Shown in pieces: positions 31,756-39,581 of a stretch of 39,581 nucleotides of DNA. The stretch spans positions 1 through 39,581 of the forward strand of contig NZ_CYGY02000076.1 of NCBI RefSeq assembly GCF_900007165.1. The letters are read 5' to 3'. This DNA is from Paraburkholderia piptadeniae (GTDB lineage: Bacteria; Pseudomonadota; Gammaproteobacteria; Burkholderiales; Burkholderiaceae). The notes under the pieces are model-generated. The model was given only the letters and a program-made list of their open reading frames with translations. It did no database searches and had not been told where the DNA came from. Both the position numbers and the translations under genes were made by a program. The first letter of the stretch is position 1. Every line of letters starts with the position of its first letter.

Positions 31756-32705
31756 GCGGCCGCTCACCGAAAGCGCTACGCGCGGCGGCCGCCAGCGAGC
31801 GCGCGCAGGAACGCACGCGCGGCCTCGTGATCGCCGCGCATGGCCGTCATTACATCGTCGCGCCCGAGGACGGCGGCGCGATGCTGCAATGCTTCCCGCG
31901 CGGCAAGCGCAGCGAGATCGCCGTCGGCGACCAGGTGCTGTACGAGCCGACTTCCGCCGATCAGGGCGTGATCGTCGAGATCGGCGAGCGGCGCAACCTG
32001 CTCTATCGCTCGGATCAGTACAAGTCGAAGCTCTTCGCGGCGAATCTCGATCAACTGCTGATCGTGCTCGCGACCGAGCCGCATTTCAGCGAAGACCTGC
32101 TCGGACGCGCGCTCGTCGCCGCGGAAGAGAACGAGCTGAAGCCGCTGATCGTGCTGAACAAGATCGACGTCGAGGCCGCGCTGCCGCTCGCGCGCAAGCG
32201 GCTCGAACTGTATCGCGGGCTCGGCTATACCGTGCTGGAGGTGTCGATCAAGATGCAGCCGGAAGCCGCCCGCGAGACGCTCGCCGAACATCTGCGCGAA
32301 CACTCGACGCTGCTGCTCGGGCAGTCTGGCATGGGCAAGTCGACGCTCGTGAACCTGCTGATTCCCGATGCGGAAGTGGCGACGCGCGAGATCTCGACGG
32401 CGCTCAACAGCGGCCGTCACACGACCACGTTCACGCGCCTCTACCCGCTCCCCGACGACCAAGGCGCGCTGATCGACTCGCCGGGCTTCCAGGAATTCGG
32501 CCTGCACCATCTGACGGAAGGCAAGCTCGAGCGCGCGTTTCCGGAGTTCAGGCCGCTCTTGCCGAACTGCCGCTTCTATAACTGCCATCATCTGCATGAG
32601 CCGGGCTGCGCGATTCTCGAAGCCATCGCCGATGGCCGCATCGCGAAGGAACGGCATGCGCTCTATGCGCAGCTCGTGCACGAGGCGAACCAGATCGTCC
32701 GCTGA
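31752..32705 (+). CDS. rsgA: Ribosome small subunit-dependent GTPase
   Basis: A 317-residue circularly permuted GTPase that checks late maturation of the 30S subunit. The G motifs appear in the permuted order: NKID (G4, about residue 135), the P-loop GQSGMGKST (about 192) and DSPGF (G3, about 240). The C-terminal zinc-binding part reads NCRFYNCHHLHEPGC. An OB-fold precedes the GTPase domain. It is translationally coupled to the protease gene upstream, and the DUF2007 gene follows after 8 bp, so a three-gene operon is likely. Confidence 0.96.
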   Translation: MSGRSPKALRAAAASERAQERTRGLVIAAHGRHYIVAPEDGGAMLQCFPRGKRSEIAVGDQVLYEPTSADQGVIVEIGERRNLLYRSDQYKSKLFAANLDQLLIVLATEPHFSEDLLGRALVAAEENELKPLIVLNKIDVEAALPLARKRLELYRGLGYTVLEVSIKMQPEAARETLAEHLREHSTLLLGQSGMGKSTLVNLLIPDAEVATREISTALNSGRHTTTFTRLYPLPDDQGALIDSPGFQEFGLHHLTEGKLERAFPEFRPLLPNCRFYNCHHLHEPGCAILEAIADGRIAKERHALYAQLVHEANQIVR

Positions 32706-32713
32706 GCCCGATC

Positions 32714-33037
32714 ATGATGAAGCTTATGCGCGCGCCGAATGTCGTGATCGGACAGCATTGGGTCAATTTGCTCGCCGCGGCAGGTATCGAGTGCGAGTTG
32801 CACAACCGCTATCTGAGCGGCGCGATCGGCGAGATTCCAGCGGATCAGTGCGCGCCGGAGCTGTGGCTCGTCGACGAACGCGACGAGATGCTGGCGAGGA
32901 AAGTGATCGACGCGGCAAGCAACGGACCTGCCGCCAACGCGCCCGGATGGCGCTGCACGCATTGCGGTGAATGGCTCGAAGCGCAGTTCACCGTGTGCTG
33001 GAATTGCGGAACGGCGCGCGACCCGCTGGAAGGCTGA
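32714..33037 (+). CDS. DUF2007 domain protein with a C-terminal zinc ribbon
   Basis: A 107-residue cytosolic protein. Residues 1-68 resemble the DUF2007 putative signal-transducing domain (LLAAAGIECELHNRYL, then PELWLVDERDEMLARKVI). Residues 79-100 hold two CxxC knuckles (CTHCGEWLEAQFTVCWNCG), a zinc ribbon. The biochemical function is not known. It lies 8 bp after rsgA and is probably the last gene of that operon. The start could be either of two adjacent ATGs (32714 or 32717). Confidence 0.85.
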   Translation: MMKLMRAPNVVIGQHWVNLLAAAGIECELHNRYLSGAIGEIPADQCAPELWLVDERDEMLARKVIDAASNGPAANAPGWRCTHCGEWLEAQFTVCWNCGTARDPLEG

Positions 33038-33117
33038 AGGCGCTTTTCGCGCGTGCGGTGTGCGGCGGCGTTTGGCCTTTCGTGCTGGCTTTTCGTGCTG
33101 GGGAACGGCGTCAGCGT

Positions 33118-34056
33118 TCAGGCAAGCCAGACCGCGATGGTCAGCATCAGCAGCAGGATCATCCACAGGATGACGGCTCGCCACACGAGGCCCACCGCCG
33201 ATTGCAACGTGCGCGGCGTGCAGTCGTCGCCGACGGTCATCGGGCCGCCGTCGCCCGTCGCCAGCGCATCGAGGCTCGATACTTCGGCAAGCGGGCCCGC
33301 GAGCCGCGCGCCCAACGCGCCGCTGCCGGCGGCAAGCAATACGCCGTCGTTCGTATCGGGCCATTGGCGCGTGTGGTTGCGCCATGAATAAATCGCGTCC
33401 TCGAAATTGCCGACGATCGCAAAGCCCAGCGACGTCAGGCGCGCCGGAATCCAGTCGATCACGAAGAACACGCGCTGCGCGAACGTGGAGAATGCAACGG
33501 TCCGGTCGTCGGCGGGCTGCGACCAGGCGCGCGCCAGATATTCGGCCGTGCGATACAGCACCGCGCCGGCAGGGCCGACGGGAATCAGGAACCAGAAGAA
33601 CACGCCGAACACATGACGGTGCGACGCGACCACGGCATGAATCAGCGTGTGACGCACGATCTCGCTGACGGGCATGTCGACGGTATCGATGCCCGTCCAT
33701 TCGTTGAGAATTTCGCGCGCGCGCGGCACGTCATCGTTGTTCAACGACAGATGGATATCGGTGAAATAGTGGCTGAACTGGCGGAAGCCCAGCGTGAAGT
33801 ACAGCACCGCGACGTTCCACAGGAACGCGAGCACGAAGTGAATCTCGTACAGCACGAAGTAGATCAGGCCGACGACGAGCGTCCACGGCAGCACGACGAC
33901 CAGCCACGCGAGCAAGCCGTGCTTCTCCTTGCCGGCATCGAAGCCGTGCGCCGTCGTTTCCGCATGGTATTGAAGGAGTGCCGCAACGGGATTGCTCGGC
34001 GACAGCGCGCGCACCTGTTCGAGGATGAGGGCCAACAATACGGAGAAAAAAGTCAT
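33118..34056 (-). CDS. CobD/CbiB family membrane protein
   Basis: A 312-residue inner-membrane protein with about five hydrophobic segments. It matches the CobD/CbiB-like group (AmpE-like) through MTFFSVLLALILEQ at the start, SHYFTDIHLSLNNDDVPRAR and VRHTLIHAVVASHRHVFGVF. True CobD makes adenosylcobinamide from cobyric acid, but proteins of this short type in Burkholderiales are usually far from cobalamin genes, and no such genes are near here, so the true role is uncertain. It follows the Nudix gene on the same strand. Confidence 0.85.
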   Translation of the reverse strand: MTFFSVLLALILEQVRALSPSNPVAALLQYHAETTAHGFDAGKEKHGLLAWLVVVLPWTLVVGLIYFVLYEIHFVLAFLWNVAVLYFTLGFRQFSHYFTDIHLSLNNDDVPRAREILNEWTGIDTVDMPVSEIVRHTLIHAVVASHRHVFGVFFWFLIPVGPAGAVLYRTAEYLARAWSQPADDRTVAFSTFAQRVFFVIDWIPARLTSLGFAIVGNFEDAIYSWRNHTRQWPDTNDGVLLAAGSGALGARLAGPLAEVSSLDALATGDGGPMTVGDDCTPRTLQSAVGLVWRAVILWMILLLMLTIAVWLA

Positions 34057-34210
34057 GCGAGGCGCCGTGCTATTCGAGTTCTTGACGAGCGGTTCTGTTT
34101 TGCCGAGCTATCGGAATTGGTCATTACGATAGCACAGGGTCGGATGGGGCTGAGAGGCTGCAGTTACAGACGCACTGCGGCCGGCCCCCTGCGTCGCGCG
34201 CCGCTTCATG

Positions 34211-34918
34211 TCATGCGGCGAGGAAGCGATAGAAATTGCGCAACATGCCCGCCGTTGCGCCCCAGATGAAGTAATGGCCGCCCGTTCCGCCTGACGTGCC
34301 GCGCGGATAGGGCATTGCAAAAAAACGACGCTCGCCGCCTTCCCAATGCAGCACGCGCACCTGATGATTTTTCGGCTCCATCAGAAAGCGCAGCGGCACT
34401 TCGAAGATTTCCGCGACTTCGAACGAGTCCGCCTTCACAGAAAACGGCGGATGAACGAGGCCGACGACGGGCGTCACGCGAAAGCCCGTGCCCGTCAGAT
34501 ACTCGGGCAACGCGCCAAGCACTTCGACGCGAGACGGATCGAGACCGACTTCTTCCTGCGCTTCGCGCAGCGCCGTTGCCGTCACGGTGGCGTCGGCGGG
34601 TTCGTGACGGCCGCCCGGAAAGCTGACCTGTCCTGCGTGGTCGTTGAGATGATCGGCGCGCAACGTGAGCAACACGCTCAGGCCCTCATCGCGCACGACG
34701 AGCGGCACCAGCACCGCCGCGACGCGCGGATCGCCCGTTTCGCGCCAGCGCACTTCGCGCGTCTCCTGCTCCCACGGCAGATTCTGCTCGAAGCGCGCGC
34801 GCAGGCCATCGGGCGTCAGGCGTGCTGGGACGACGGCGGGCAGATCGGCATCTGTCGCTTCGACAGGCAAGGCTTCGGGGTCAAATACGGGACGGGCGGG
34901 GCGTGAAGGGGCGGTCAA
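34211..34918 (-). CDS. Nudix hydrolase, CoA pyrophosphatase type (NudL/YeaB-like)
   Basis: About 235 residues. The Nudix box is seen in GGRHEPADATVTA and TALREAQEEVGL. The preceding HLNDHAGQVSFPGG and the following GALPEYLTGTGFRVTPVVGL are typical of the CoA pyrophosphatase subgroup (UPF0035). Such enzymes split CoA into adenosine 3',5'-bisphosphate and phosphopantetheine. No ATG is present in frame between the upstream rplS region and the conserved domain, so a TTG at 34918 is proposed; the start is uncertain. It lies downstream of rplS, beyond the rplS terminator. Confidence 0.85.
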   Translation of the reverse strand: MTAPSRPARPVFDPEALPVEATDADLPAVVPARLTPDGLRARFEQNLPWEQETREVRWRETGDPRVAAVLVPLVVRDEGLSVLLTLRADHLNDHAGQVSFPGGRHEPADATVTATALREAQEEVGLDPSRVEVLGALPEYLTGTGFRVTPVVGLVHPPFSVKADSFEVAEIFEVPLRFLMEPKNHQVRVLHWEGGERRFFAMPYPRGTSGGTGGHYFIWGATAGMLRNFYRFLAA

Positions 34919-34974
34919 TGGAAGTCTCGAACCAGCGCTTGTGGGACATAACGCTATTTTGACCTGGCAAAGAA

Positions 34975-34999
34975 AAAAGCACCCGTGGAGGGTGCTTTT
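34975..34999 (-). terminator. Rho-independent terminator after rplS
   Basis: AAAAGCACCC (34975-34984) pairs perfectly with GGGTGCTTTT (34990-34999) around GTGGA. On the minus strand it is followed by a T run. It lies just past the rplS stop and ends the ribosomal operon. Confidence 0.92.
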
Positions 35000-35009
35000 C
35001 TTAGAGCAT

Positions 35010-35399
35010 TTACTGTTGAGCAGCTGCAGCGCGGTCTTTCGACACCAGCTTCTCTTTGATTCGAGCCGACTTGCCCGAACGCTCGCGCAGGTAGTACAGC
35101 TTTGCACGACGCACATCGCCACGACGCTTGACGACAATGCTTGCCAGCAGCGGCGAATACGTCTGGAACGTACGCTCGACGCCTTCGCCCGACGAGATCT
35201 TGCGGACGATGAACGACGAGTTGAGGCCACGGTTGCGCTTCGCGATCACGACGCCTTCGTAGGCCTGAACGCGCTTGCGGTTACCTTCAACCACGTTGAC
35301 GTTCACAACCACCGTATCGCCAGGAGCGAATTCGGGAATGGTCTTGCCTGCGAGCACGCGCTCGATTTCTTCCTGCTCGAGTTTTGCAATCAGATTCAT
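35010..35399 (-). CDS. rplS: 50S ribosomal protein L19
   Basis: A 129-residue ribosomal protein at the interface of the large and small subunits. Family stretches include FAPGDTVVVNVNVVEGNRKR, AYEGVVIAKRNRGLNSSFIV and the RRAKLYYLRERSGKSARIKE end. The ATG at 35399 has AGGAG upstream; the GTG one codon earlier is not needed. It is the last gene of the rpsP-rimM-trmD-rplS operon, the order found in many bacteria. Confidence 0.98.
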   Translation of the reverse strand: MNLIAKLEQEEIERVLAGKTIPEFAPGDTVVVNVNVVEGNRKRVQAYEGVVIAKRNRGLNSSFIVRKISSGEGVERTFQTYSPLLASIVVKRRGDVRRAKLYYLRERSGKSARIKEKLVSKDRAAAAQQ

Positions 35400-35546
35400 C
35401 ACTGACTCCTAATGCCATCTTGTCGGCGTTCGTACCTGCCTCGCGCTACGCGCGCCCGGCTACGGCCCCGATAGAGGATGGGTTCACATCTGGAACCGGC
35501 CACGCATGGACGATTCCGCCTGGGTCCCGCCTCGTCGCACAAAGAC

Positions 35547-36314
35547 TCAATGCTTCGCGGCTTCCTTGGCGAGATTTGCGAGCCATGCCTCGTCGGCACG
35601 GCTCAACAACTTGTTCTTTCTGGCCCGGTCGATCAGATCGGGCCGTTTGACGAGCGTGTTGCGCAGCGCTTCGCGCCGTCGCCACTGCTCGATTTCCGCA
35701 TGATGGCCACCGAGCAGCACATCGGGCACACGCTCGCCGTTGTATTCCTCGGGACGGGTGTAGTGCGGGCAATCCAGCAAACCATCGACAAAGCTATCCT
35801 GCACGGCCGACTGCGCATCGTTCAGCACGCCCGGCAGATGACGCACGACCGCGTCGATCAACGCCATGGCGGGAAGCTCGCCACCCGACAGCACGAAGTC
35901 GCCGAGGCTGACTTCTTCGTCGACGACACGATCGATCAGACGCTGATCGATCGCCTCGTAACGGCCGCACAGCAGGATCAGACCGGGCTCTGCGGAAAAG
36001 CGCATCACCTTGTCGTGATTCAGCGTAGCGCCCTGCGGCGACATCATCACCACGCGCGCGCCGTTGACGCCCTGCTCCGCCTGCGCCGCTTTCGCGGCAT
36101 CGATCGCGTCTTCGAGCGGCCTGGCCAGCATCACCATGCCCGGGCCGCCGCCGTAAGGACGATCGTCGACGGTGCGGTAGTTGTCGGTCGTGAAATCACG
36201 CGGATTCCACGTGCGCAACCCGTAACGCTGCTGCTTCGCTGCGCGGCTCGTGATGCCCCAGTCGGTCAGCGCGCGAAACATCTCGGGAAAGAGCGTGACG
36301 ATATCGAACTGCAT
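35547..36314 (-). CDS. trmD: tRNA (guanine-N1)-methyltransferase
   Basis: A 255-residue SPOUT-class enzyme that methylates G37 in tRNAs reading CNN codons, which prevents frameshifting. Conserved stretches are MQFDIVTLFPEMF, DDRPYGGGPGMVM (about residue 50), LLCGRYEAIDQRLID (about 113) and DFVLSGGELPAMALID, which form the knotted SAM site. Length is normal. It lies in the rpsP-rimM-trmD-rplS operon, 26 bp after rimM. Confidence 0.98.
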   Translation of the reverse strand: MQFDIVTLFPEMFRALTDWGITSRAAKQQRYGLRTWNPRDFTTDNYRTVDDRPYGGGPGMVMLARPLEDAIDAAKAAQAEQGVNGARVVMMSPQGATLNHDKVMRFSAEPGLILLCGRYEAIDQRLIDRVVDEEVSLGDFVLSGGELPAMALIDAVVRHLPGVLNDAQSAVQDSFVDGLLDCPHYTRPEEYNGERVPDVLLGGHHAEIEQWRRREALRNTLVKRPDLIDRARKNKLLSRADEAWLANLAKEAAKH

Positions 36315-36340
36315 CGCTCTCTCTCCGTGAAGCGAACGTT

Positions 36341-37036
36341 CTAGTAATCGGCTTCCCAGTCGACGACGATCTTCTTCGCCGCCTGATCCACCGTCTTGAC
36401 ATACACGCCGACGAACGGGATCAAGCGCTCTCCGGTGACCGGCTTGCCATCTTTGCCGGTAGCCGGATACTCGATGCGCAACACCGACTGCGCACCGTTG
36501 TCGATCAGATCCGCCACTTTGCCGAGGTCGACGCCTGCCTCGTTGACGACATCGAGGCCCAGCAGATCAACCCAGTAGTACTCGTCGGCTTCGAGCGCAG
36601 GGAAATCGCTGCGGCACACGTAGACGCGGTAACCGCGTAGCGCGAGCGCAACATCCCGGTCGGCGAGACCGCCCAGATGCGCAACGATGCTGTCGCCATG
36701 AACCTTCGACTGCAGGCAGGGCGCCGATTTGCGCTCGCGACCCTTTTCGAGCCACCAGCGTTTGGCGTTGAGCAAGGCGTCACCGCCCTGACCGGCGTCC
36801 GCATGCGCGGCCACCTTCACCCAGCCTTTGAGACCGTATGCATCGACGATTGCGCCGACTTCGATTGCATCGACGGGCCAGCTTTCGCTCGATTCATCGC
36901 GCATTTCCTGCGCAACTGCGACCTTTGCTGCGGGCCGCTCGACCGGCTTGCGGACAAATGCGCCGAATGACGCCCGCGCGGTGGGCTGGGGTTTCGCCTT
37001 CGCGCGACCTGAACTATCCGAATCACGCTCCGACAT
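36341..37036 (-). CDS. rimM: 16S rRNA processing protein
   Basis: A 231-residue 30S maturation factor. The RimM N-terminal beta-barrel begins near residue 58 (VGAIVDAYGLKGWVKV), and the C-terminal PRC-barrel shows YYWVDLLGLDVVNEAG and ERLIPFVGVYVKTVD. RimM binds ribosomal protein S19 and helps fold the 30S head. The first 50 or so residues (Ser/Ala/Lys/Pro-rich) are an extension beyond the E. coli form (182 residues), as seen in other Burkholderia-group proteins. It sits between rpsP and trmD. Confidence 0.96.
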   Translation of the reverse strand: MSERDSDSSGRAKAKPQPTARASFGAFVRKPVERPAAKVAVAQEMRDESSESWPVDAIEVGAIVDAYGLKGWVKVAAHADAGQGGDALLNAKRWWLEKGRERKSAPCLQSKVHGDSIVAHLGGLADRDVALALRGYRVYVCRSDFPALEADEYYWVDLLGLDVVNEAGVDLGKVADLIDNGAQSVLRIEYPATGKDGKPVTGERLIPFVGVYVKTVDQAAKKIVVDWEADY

Positions 37037-37131
37037 CAGCGAACCTCAAGCCTGCATACGTCAAACCCGTACACCCCAGACTCGCGCAGATCCGACGCCG
37101 CACGAGCCGACGATGTACCTTGAAACTGCAT

Positions 37132-37386
37132 TTACGCAGCCGGTTGCGCCTTTTGCGCTTCCTTCACCAGACGCTGGACGGTCGGCGACAGTTGCGCGCC
37201 AACGCCTTGCCAGTACGTCAGGCGGTCTTGAGCGATACGCAGCGACTCACCCTTCGTAGCGACCGGGTTGTAGAAGCCGACGCGCTCGATGAAGCGGCCG
37301 TCACGACGGCTACGCGAATCGGTTGCGACGATGTTGTAGAACGGGCGCTTCTTCGAGCCGCCACGAGCCAAGCGGATGATGACCAT
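37132..37386 (-). CDS. rpsP: 30S ribosomal protein S16
   Basis: An 84-residue ribosomal protein needed for 30S assembly. The start MVIIRLARGGSKKRPFYNIV and the GFYNPVA stretch are characteristic. It is the first gene of the rpsP-rimM-trmD-rplS operon. A sigma-70 promoter with a perfect TATAAT lies about 45 bp upstream. Confidence 0.98.
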   Translation of the reverse strand: MVIIRLARGGSKKRPFYNIVATDSRSRRDGRFIERVGFYNPVATKGESLRIAQDRLTYWQGVGAQLSPTVQRLVKEAQKAQPAA

Positions 37387-37847
37387 ACTAGAATCCTTGA
37401 AAACCGGGGTTCGAAACTACTGAAACACGCGATTATATCCCGAAACAGAAACCACAACAAACACTTAGCGGGATAAACCGGGCGGCAAGGTTGCAGTCGA
37501 CGCCCACACCGGCTTGGAGGCAGGGGCATAAACAGTCCGAGCCGGCCGGCTGGAGAGCCGTGAAGCCTATTTAGCATCGGTTCCCGCACTGCATGCGGAG
37601 CCGTCGCGTACGCACCACGATTCCGTGCGCCGGATGCGTATTCTGAGCCTTTTCGCTTCGGCGCTGTCGGTTTTGATGATCTGACCGGAGTCGGCGTGGG
37701 ATGGCGCTCTGCCGCTTAGCTCCCGGCGGGACGCAAGCCGGGCATAAGCCATCGGAGTGCCGCGCGGACAGCGGGCGGCGTAGAATGCGCGTCGCGCTGT
37801 GCATCATATGCGCAGCCACGCCGCCCGTCACCCTGTCGATCACGTTC
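37387..37847. other. Intergenic region between rpsP and the TM2 gene
   Basis: This 461-bp divergent region holds the rpsP promoter at its left end. On the plus strand a TAGAAT at 37781-37786 could be the -10 element for the TM2 gene. No further gene is supportable; one ATG frame at 37785 would only extend the TM2 protein by 21 residues. Confidence 0.5.
37432..37460 (-). promoter_or_regulatory. Sigma-70 promoter of the ribosomal operon
   Basis: On the minus strand, TTGTTG (37460-37455) is separated by 17 bp from a perfect TATAAT (37437-37432). It lies 46 bp before the rpsP ATG. The -35 matches in its TTG core only. Confidence 0.65.
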
Positions 37848-38315
37848 ATGGCCACCGTCGCTACGCATCACTCGCGCTTTCGCTCCAAGACCGTCACCGC
37901 CGCGCTCGCGTTTTTCTTCGGCACGCTCGGCGCGCATCGCTTCTATTTGTACGGTGCGCGAGACGTGTGGGGTTGGGCTCACATCGTCGGGACGATCATC
38001 GGCATTCCTGGCTTCCTGCTGCTCGCCGCGACCGAACGCGCGTCGATCACGGGCTGGGTGCTCGCCGTTCCCGGCGCCGTGTCGATACTCGCGGCGTTTC
38101 TGGCCGCGATCGTCTATGGCTTGCGCCCCGATGAGAAATGGGACGCGCAGTTCAACGCGCAAACGGGACGCCAAAGCCAATCCGGCTGGACTGTCGTCTT
38201 CATCGTGATCTTTTCACTATTGATCGGCGCATTCCTGCTGATGACGGGTCTCGCACTGTCGTTCCAGACGTATTTCGAATCTCAGGTCGAAGCCGCGAAA
38301 GCGATCTCGCAGTAG
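37848..38315 (+). CDS. TM2-domain membrane protein
   Basis: A 155-residue inner-membrane protein. Residues 16-40 show the TM2 signature (AALAFFFGTLGAHRFYLYG). Four hydrophobic segments are visible in total, two in the TM2 part, one near 70-90 and one near 120-145. TM2 proteins have no agreed function. The ATG at 37848 (MATVATHH) is chosen because the alternative at 37785 overlaps a probable -10 element; no strong Shine-Dalgarno sequence is seen for either. It converges with the radical SAM gene with 9 bp between. Confidence 0.82.
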   Translation: MATVATHHSRFRSKTVTAALAFFFGTLGAHRFYLYGARDVWGWAHIVGTIIGIPGFLLLAATERASITGWVLAVPGAVSILAAFLAAIVYGLRPDEKWDAQFNAQTGRQSQSGWTVVFIVIFSLLIGAFLLMTGLALSFQTYFESQVEAAKAISQ

Positions 38316-38324
38316 TCGCCGTCA

Positions 38325-39461
38325 TCAGAAAAGACTTAGCTGAGACGTTTCTGGTGCCACGCGTTTGGGCGACTCGATCCGTTTGAAATGCGACATATCG
38401 AGAATGCCGTGGTTGCGCGCATTCAAGCCCAGACGCCGCACCGCGTTCGCGAACCTTTGCCTGAGCAGATCGGCCCACAGCCCCTCGCCCTTCATCCGCG
38501 TCGAAAACGACGAATCGTAGTCCTTGCCGCCGCGCATATCGTGCACGCGGCTCATCACGCGGTCGGCGCGATCCGGAAAATGCGCCGCAAGCCAATCCTT
38601 GAAGAGCGGCGCGACTTCCCAAGGCAGACGCAACACGATATAGCTCGCGCTCGTCGCCCCTGCTTGCGCGCACGCTTCGAGCACGCGCTCCATGTCCGGC
38701 TCCGTGACGAACGGAATCACTGGCGCGATGCTGACGCCAACGGGAATTCCCGCATCCGCCAGCGTGCGGATGGTTCTGAGCCGCCTCGAAGGCGTCGCGG
38801 CGCGCGGTTCGAGCGTGCGGGCGATGTCGGCGTCGAGCGTCGTAATCGTGATCGCCGCCATCGTCAGCCCTTTCTCCGCCATCGGCGCCAGCAGGTCGAT
38901 ATCGCGCTCGATCAACGAGTTCTTGGTGATCGCCGCGAACGGCTGGTTATGGTCGCTCATCACCTGAATCACGCGCCGCGTCAGCTGTAAATCGCGCTCG
39001 GCTGGCTGCCATGCATCCGTATTCACGCCTAGCGCGATCGGTTCCGGCACATAGGACTTCTTCGCCATTTCGCGCGCGAGCAGCTCCGGTGCGTTGATCT
39101 TCGCGTAGATCCGGCTTTCGAAATCGAGTCCCGGCGACAGCCCCAGATAGGCATGCGTGGGCCGCGCAAAGCAATAGATGCAGCCGTGTTCGCAGCCGCG
39201 ATACGGATTCAGCGACACGCTGAACGGAATATCCGGCGACTGGTTATGCGTGAGGATGCTCTTCGTGCGCTCCTCGAAAATCTGCGTGCGCAGCGCGGGC
39301 CGGCCGCTCTCGTCTTCAGACGGCGCGATCCAGCCGTCGTCGACGGCCTCGCGCTGGTCCACTTCATAGCGACCCTGCAAGTTCGTCACCGCGCCCCGCC
39401 CCTTGCGCGGAGCGGGCGGCGCAATCGGATATTCGGGGATGTCTCGGTCGTAGTCGGTCAC
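38325..39461 (-). CDS. Radical SAM protein, PA0069 family
   Basis: About 378 residues. The [4Fe-4S] motif CEHGCIYC (C-x3-C-x2-C, about residue 75) lies in NPYRGCEHGCIYCFARPTH, which is typical of the PA0069 family related to spore photoproduct lyase-like proteins. The reaction is not established. In Pseudomonas aeruginosa PA0069 is reported as part of the SOS (LexA) regulon. The start is taken as GTG at 39461 (VTDYDRD); a TTG at 39479 is possible. The 85-bp repeat begins 36 bp upstream, so the native promoter is probably interrupted. Confidence 0.87.
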   Translation of the reverse strand: MTDYDRDIPEYPIAPPAPRKGRGAVTNLQGRYEVDQREAVDDGWIAPSEDESGRPALRTQIFEERTKSILTHNQSPDIPFSVSLNPYRGCEHGCIYCFARPTHAYLGLSPGLDFESRIYAKINAPELLAREMAKKSYVPEPIALGVNTDAWQPAERDLQLTRRVIQVMSDHNQPFAAITKNSLIERDIDLLAPMAEKGLTMAAITITTLDADIARTLEPRAATPSRRLRTIRTLADAGIPVGVSIAPVIPFVTEPDMERVLEACAQAGATSASYIVLRLPWEVAPLFKDWLAAHFPDRADRVMSRVHDMRGGKDYDSSFSTRMKGEGLWADLLRQRFANAVRRLGLNARNHGILDMSHFKRIESPKRVAPETSQLSLF

Positions 39462-39486
39462 GGCGCACGTCAAAAGCAACGCGGAA

Positions 39487-39501
39487 TACTGTACAAATAT
39501 A
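39487..39501 (-). promoter_or_regulatory. SOS-box half-site cut by the end repeat
   Basis: TACTGTAC followed by AAATATA (39487-39501) matches the left arm and AT-rich centre of the LexA site TACTG(TA)5CAGTA. The expected CAGTA arm is replaced by repeat sequence (AGGGC). This is a partial match and therefore weak evidence on its own. Confidence 0.3.
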
Positions 39502-39581
39502 AGGGCTATCCACTTAGCACCACCTGAGAGAAAATGTCGGTGTGAGCGAATTCCAGCCTACCCCGACCGCCGGCGTCGACT
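39497..39581. repeat. 85-bp inverted repeat, right copy
   Basis: The exact reverse complement of 19-103, reaching the last base of the window, so its outer limit is not visible. See the left copy for interpretation. Confidence 0.85.

Overview
The window looks like chromosomal DNA of a Burkholderia-group beta-proteobacterium (Paraburkholderia, Caballeronia or a close relative). The reasons are the very high GC, the rpsP-rimM-trmD-rplS block, the long-form thymidylate synthase, the pmbA/yjgA/mog/orn neighbourhood and the family make-up. This is inference from gene content; no 16S or other marker lies in the window. Both ends carry the same 85-bp sequence in opposite orientation (19-103 and 39497-39581), so the segment is probably bounded by two copies of a dispersed repeat, or is a whole draft contig that broke at one.

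Left part (1-11 kb): ordinary accessory and metabolic genes. These are a small exported protein, an S4 RNA-binding protein, a MATE exporter, a bile-acid/sodium-symporter-family carrier, a phospholipase-D-family lipoprotein, class II fumarase, a hotdog thioesterase, and a probable MFS-exporter/GlxA-regulator operon with two clear dyads in its upstream region. A 46-residue exported peptide carrying a porin-like motif lies at 10919-11059. From 11.2 to 15 kb there is an ArsR-type regulator behind a structured repeat leader, and a large FecR/DUF6600 protein with a Gln/Pro repeat tail.

Centre (16.2-26.2 kb), the most interesting part: a divergent Fap-type functional amyloid locus between thyA and folA. 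Left to right it has a VpsR-like sigma-54 activator (minus strand), a 547-bp partly AT-rich control region with a sigma-54-type promoter and dyads, two small exported proteins that I do not recognise, a FapB-like three-repeat protein, a FapC-like three-repeat protein with a large Gly/Ser/Tyr-rich N-terminal part, an exported C39 peptidase (FapD), a FapE-like protein, a FapF-like coiled-coil/beta-barrel transporter, and a second VpsR-like sigma-54 activator. The first small protein holds a textbook double-glycine leader motif after its signal peptide, which makes it a candidate substrate for the C39 peptidase. A nested RNA hairpin element lies between the FapC-like and FapD genes. A related element, with different stem sequences but preserved pairing, supplies the ribosome-binding site of the unrelated ArsR-type regulator 10 kb away.

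Right part (26.3-39.5 kb): conserved housekeeping genes. They are folA, pmbA, yjgA/darP, mog, orn, a Ste24-type M48 protease, rsgA, a DUF2007/zinc-ribbon protein, a CobD/CbiB-like membrane protein, a Nudix CoA pyrophosphatase, rplS, trmD, rimM, rpsP, a TM2-domain protein and a PA0069-family radical SAM protein. The upstream region of the last gene is cut by the right-hand repeat next to an SOS-box half-site. No rRNA, tRNA, CRISPR array or intact transposase gene was seen.
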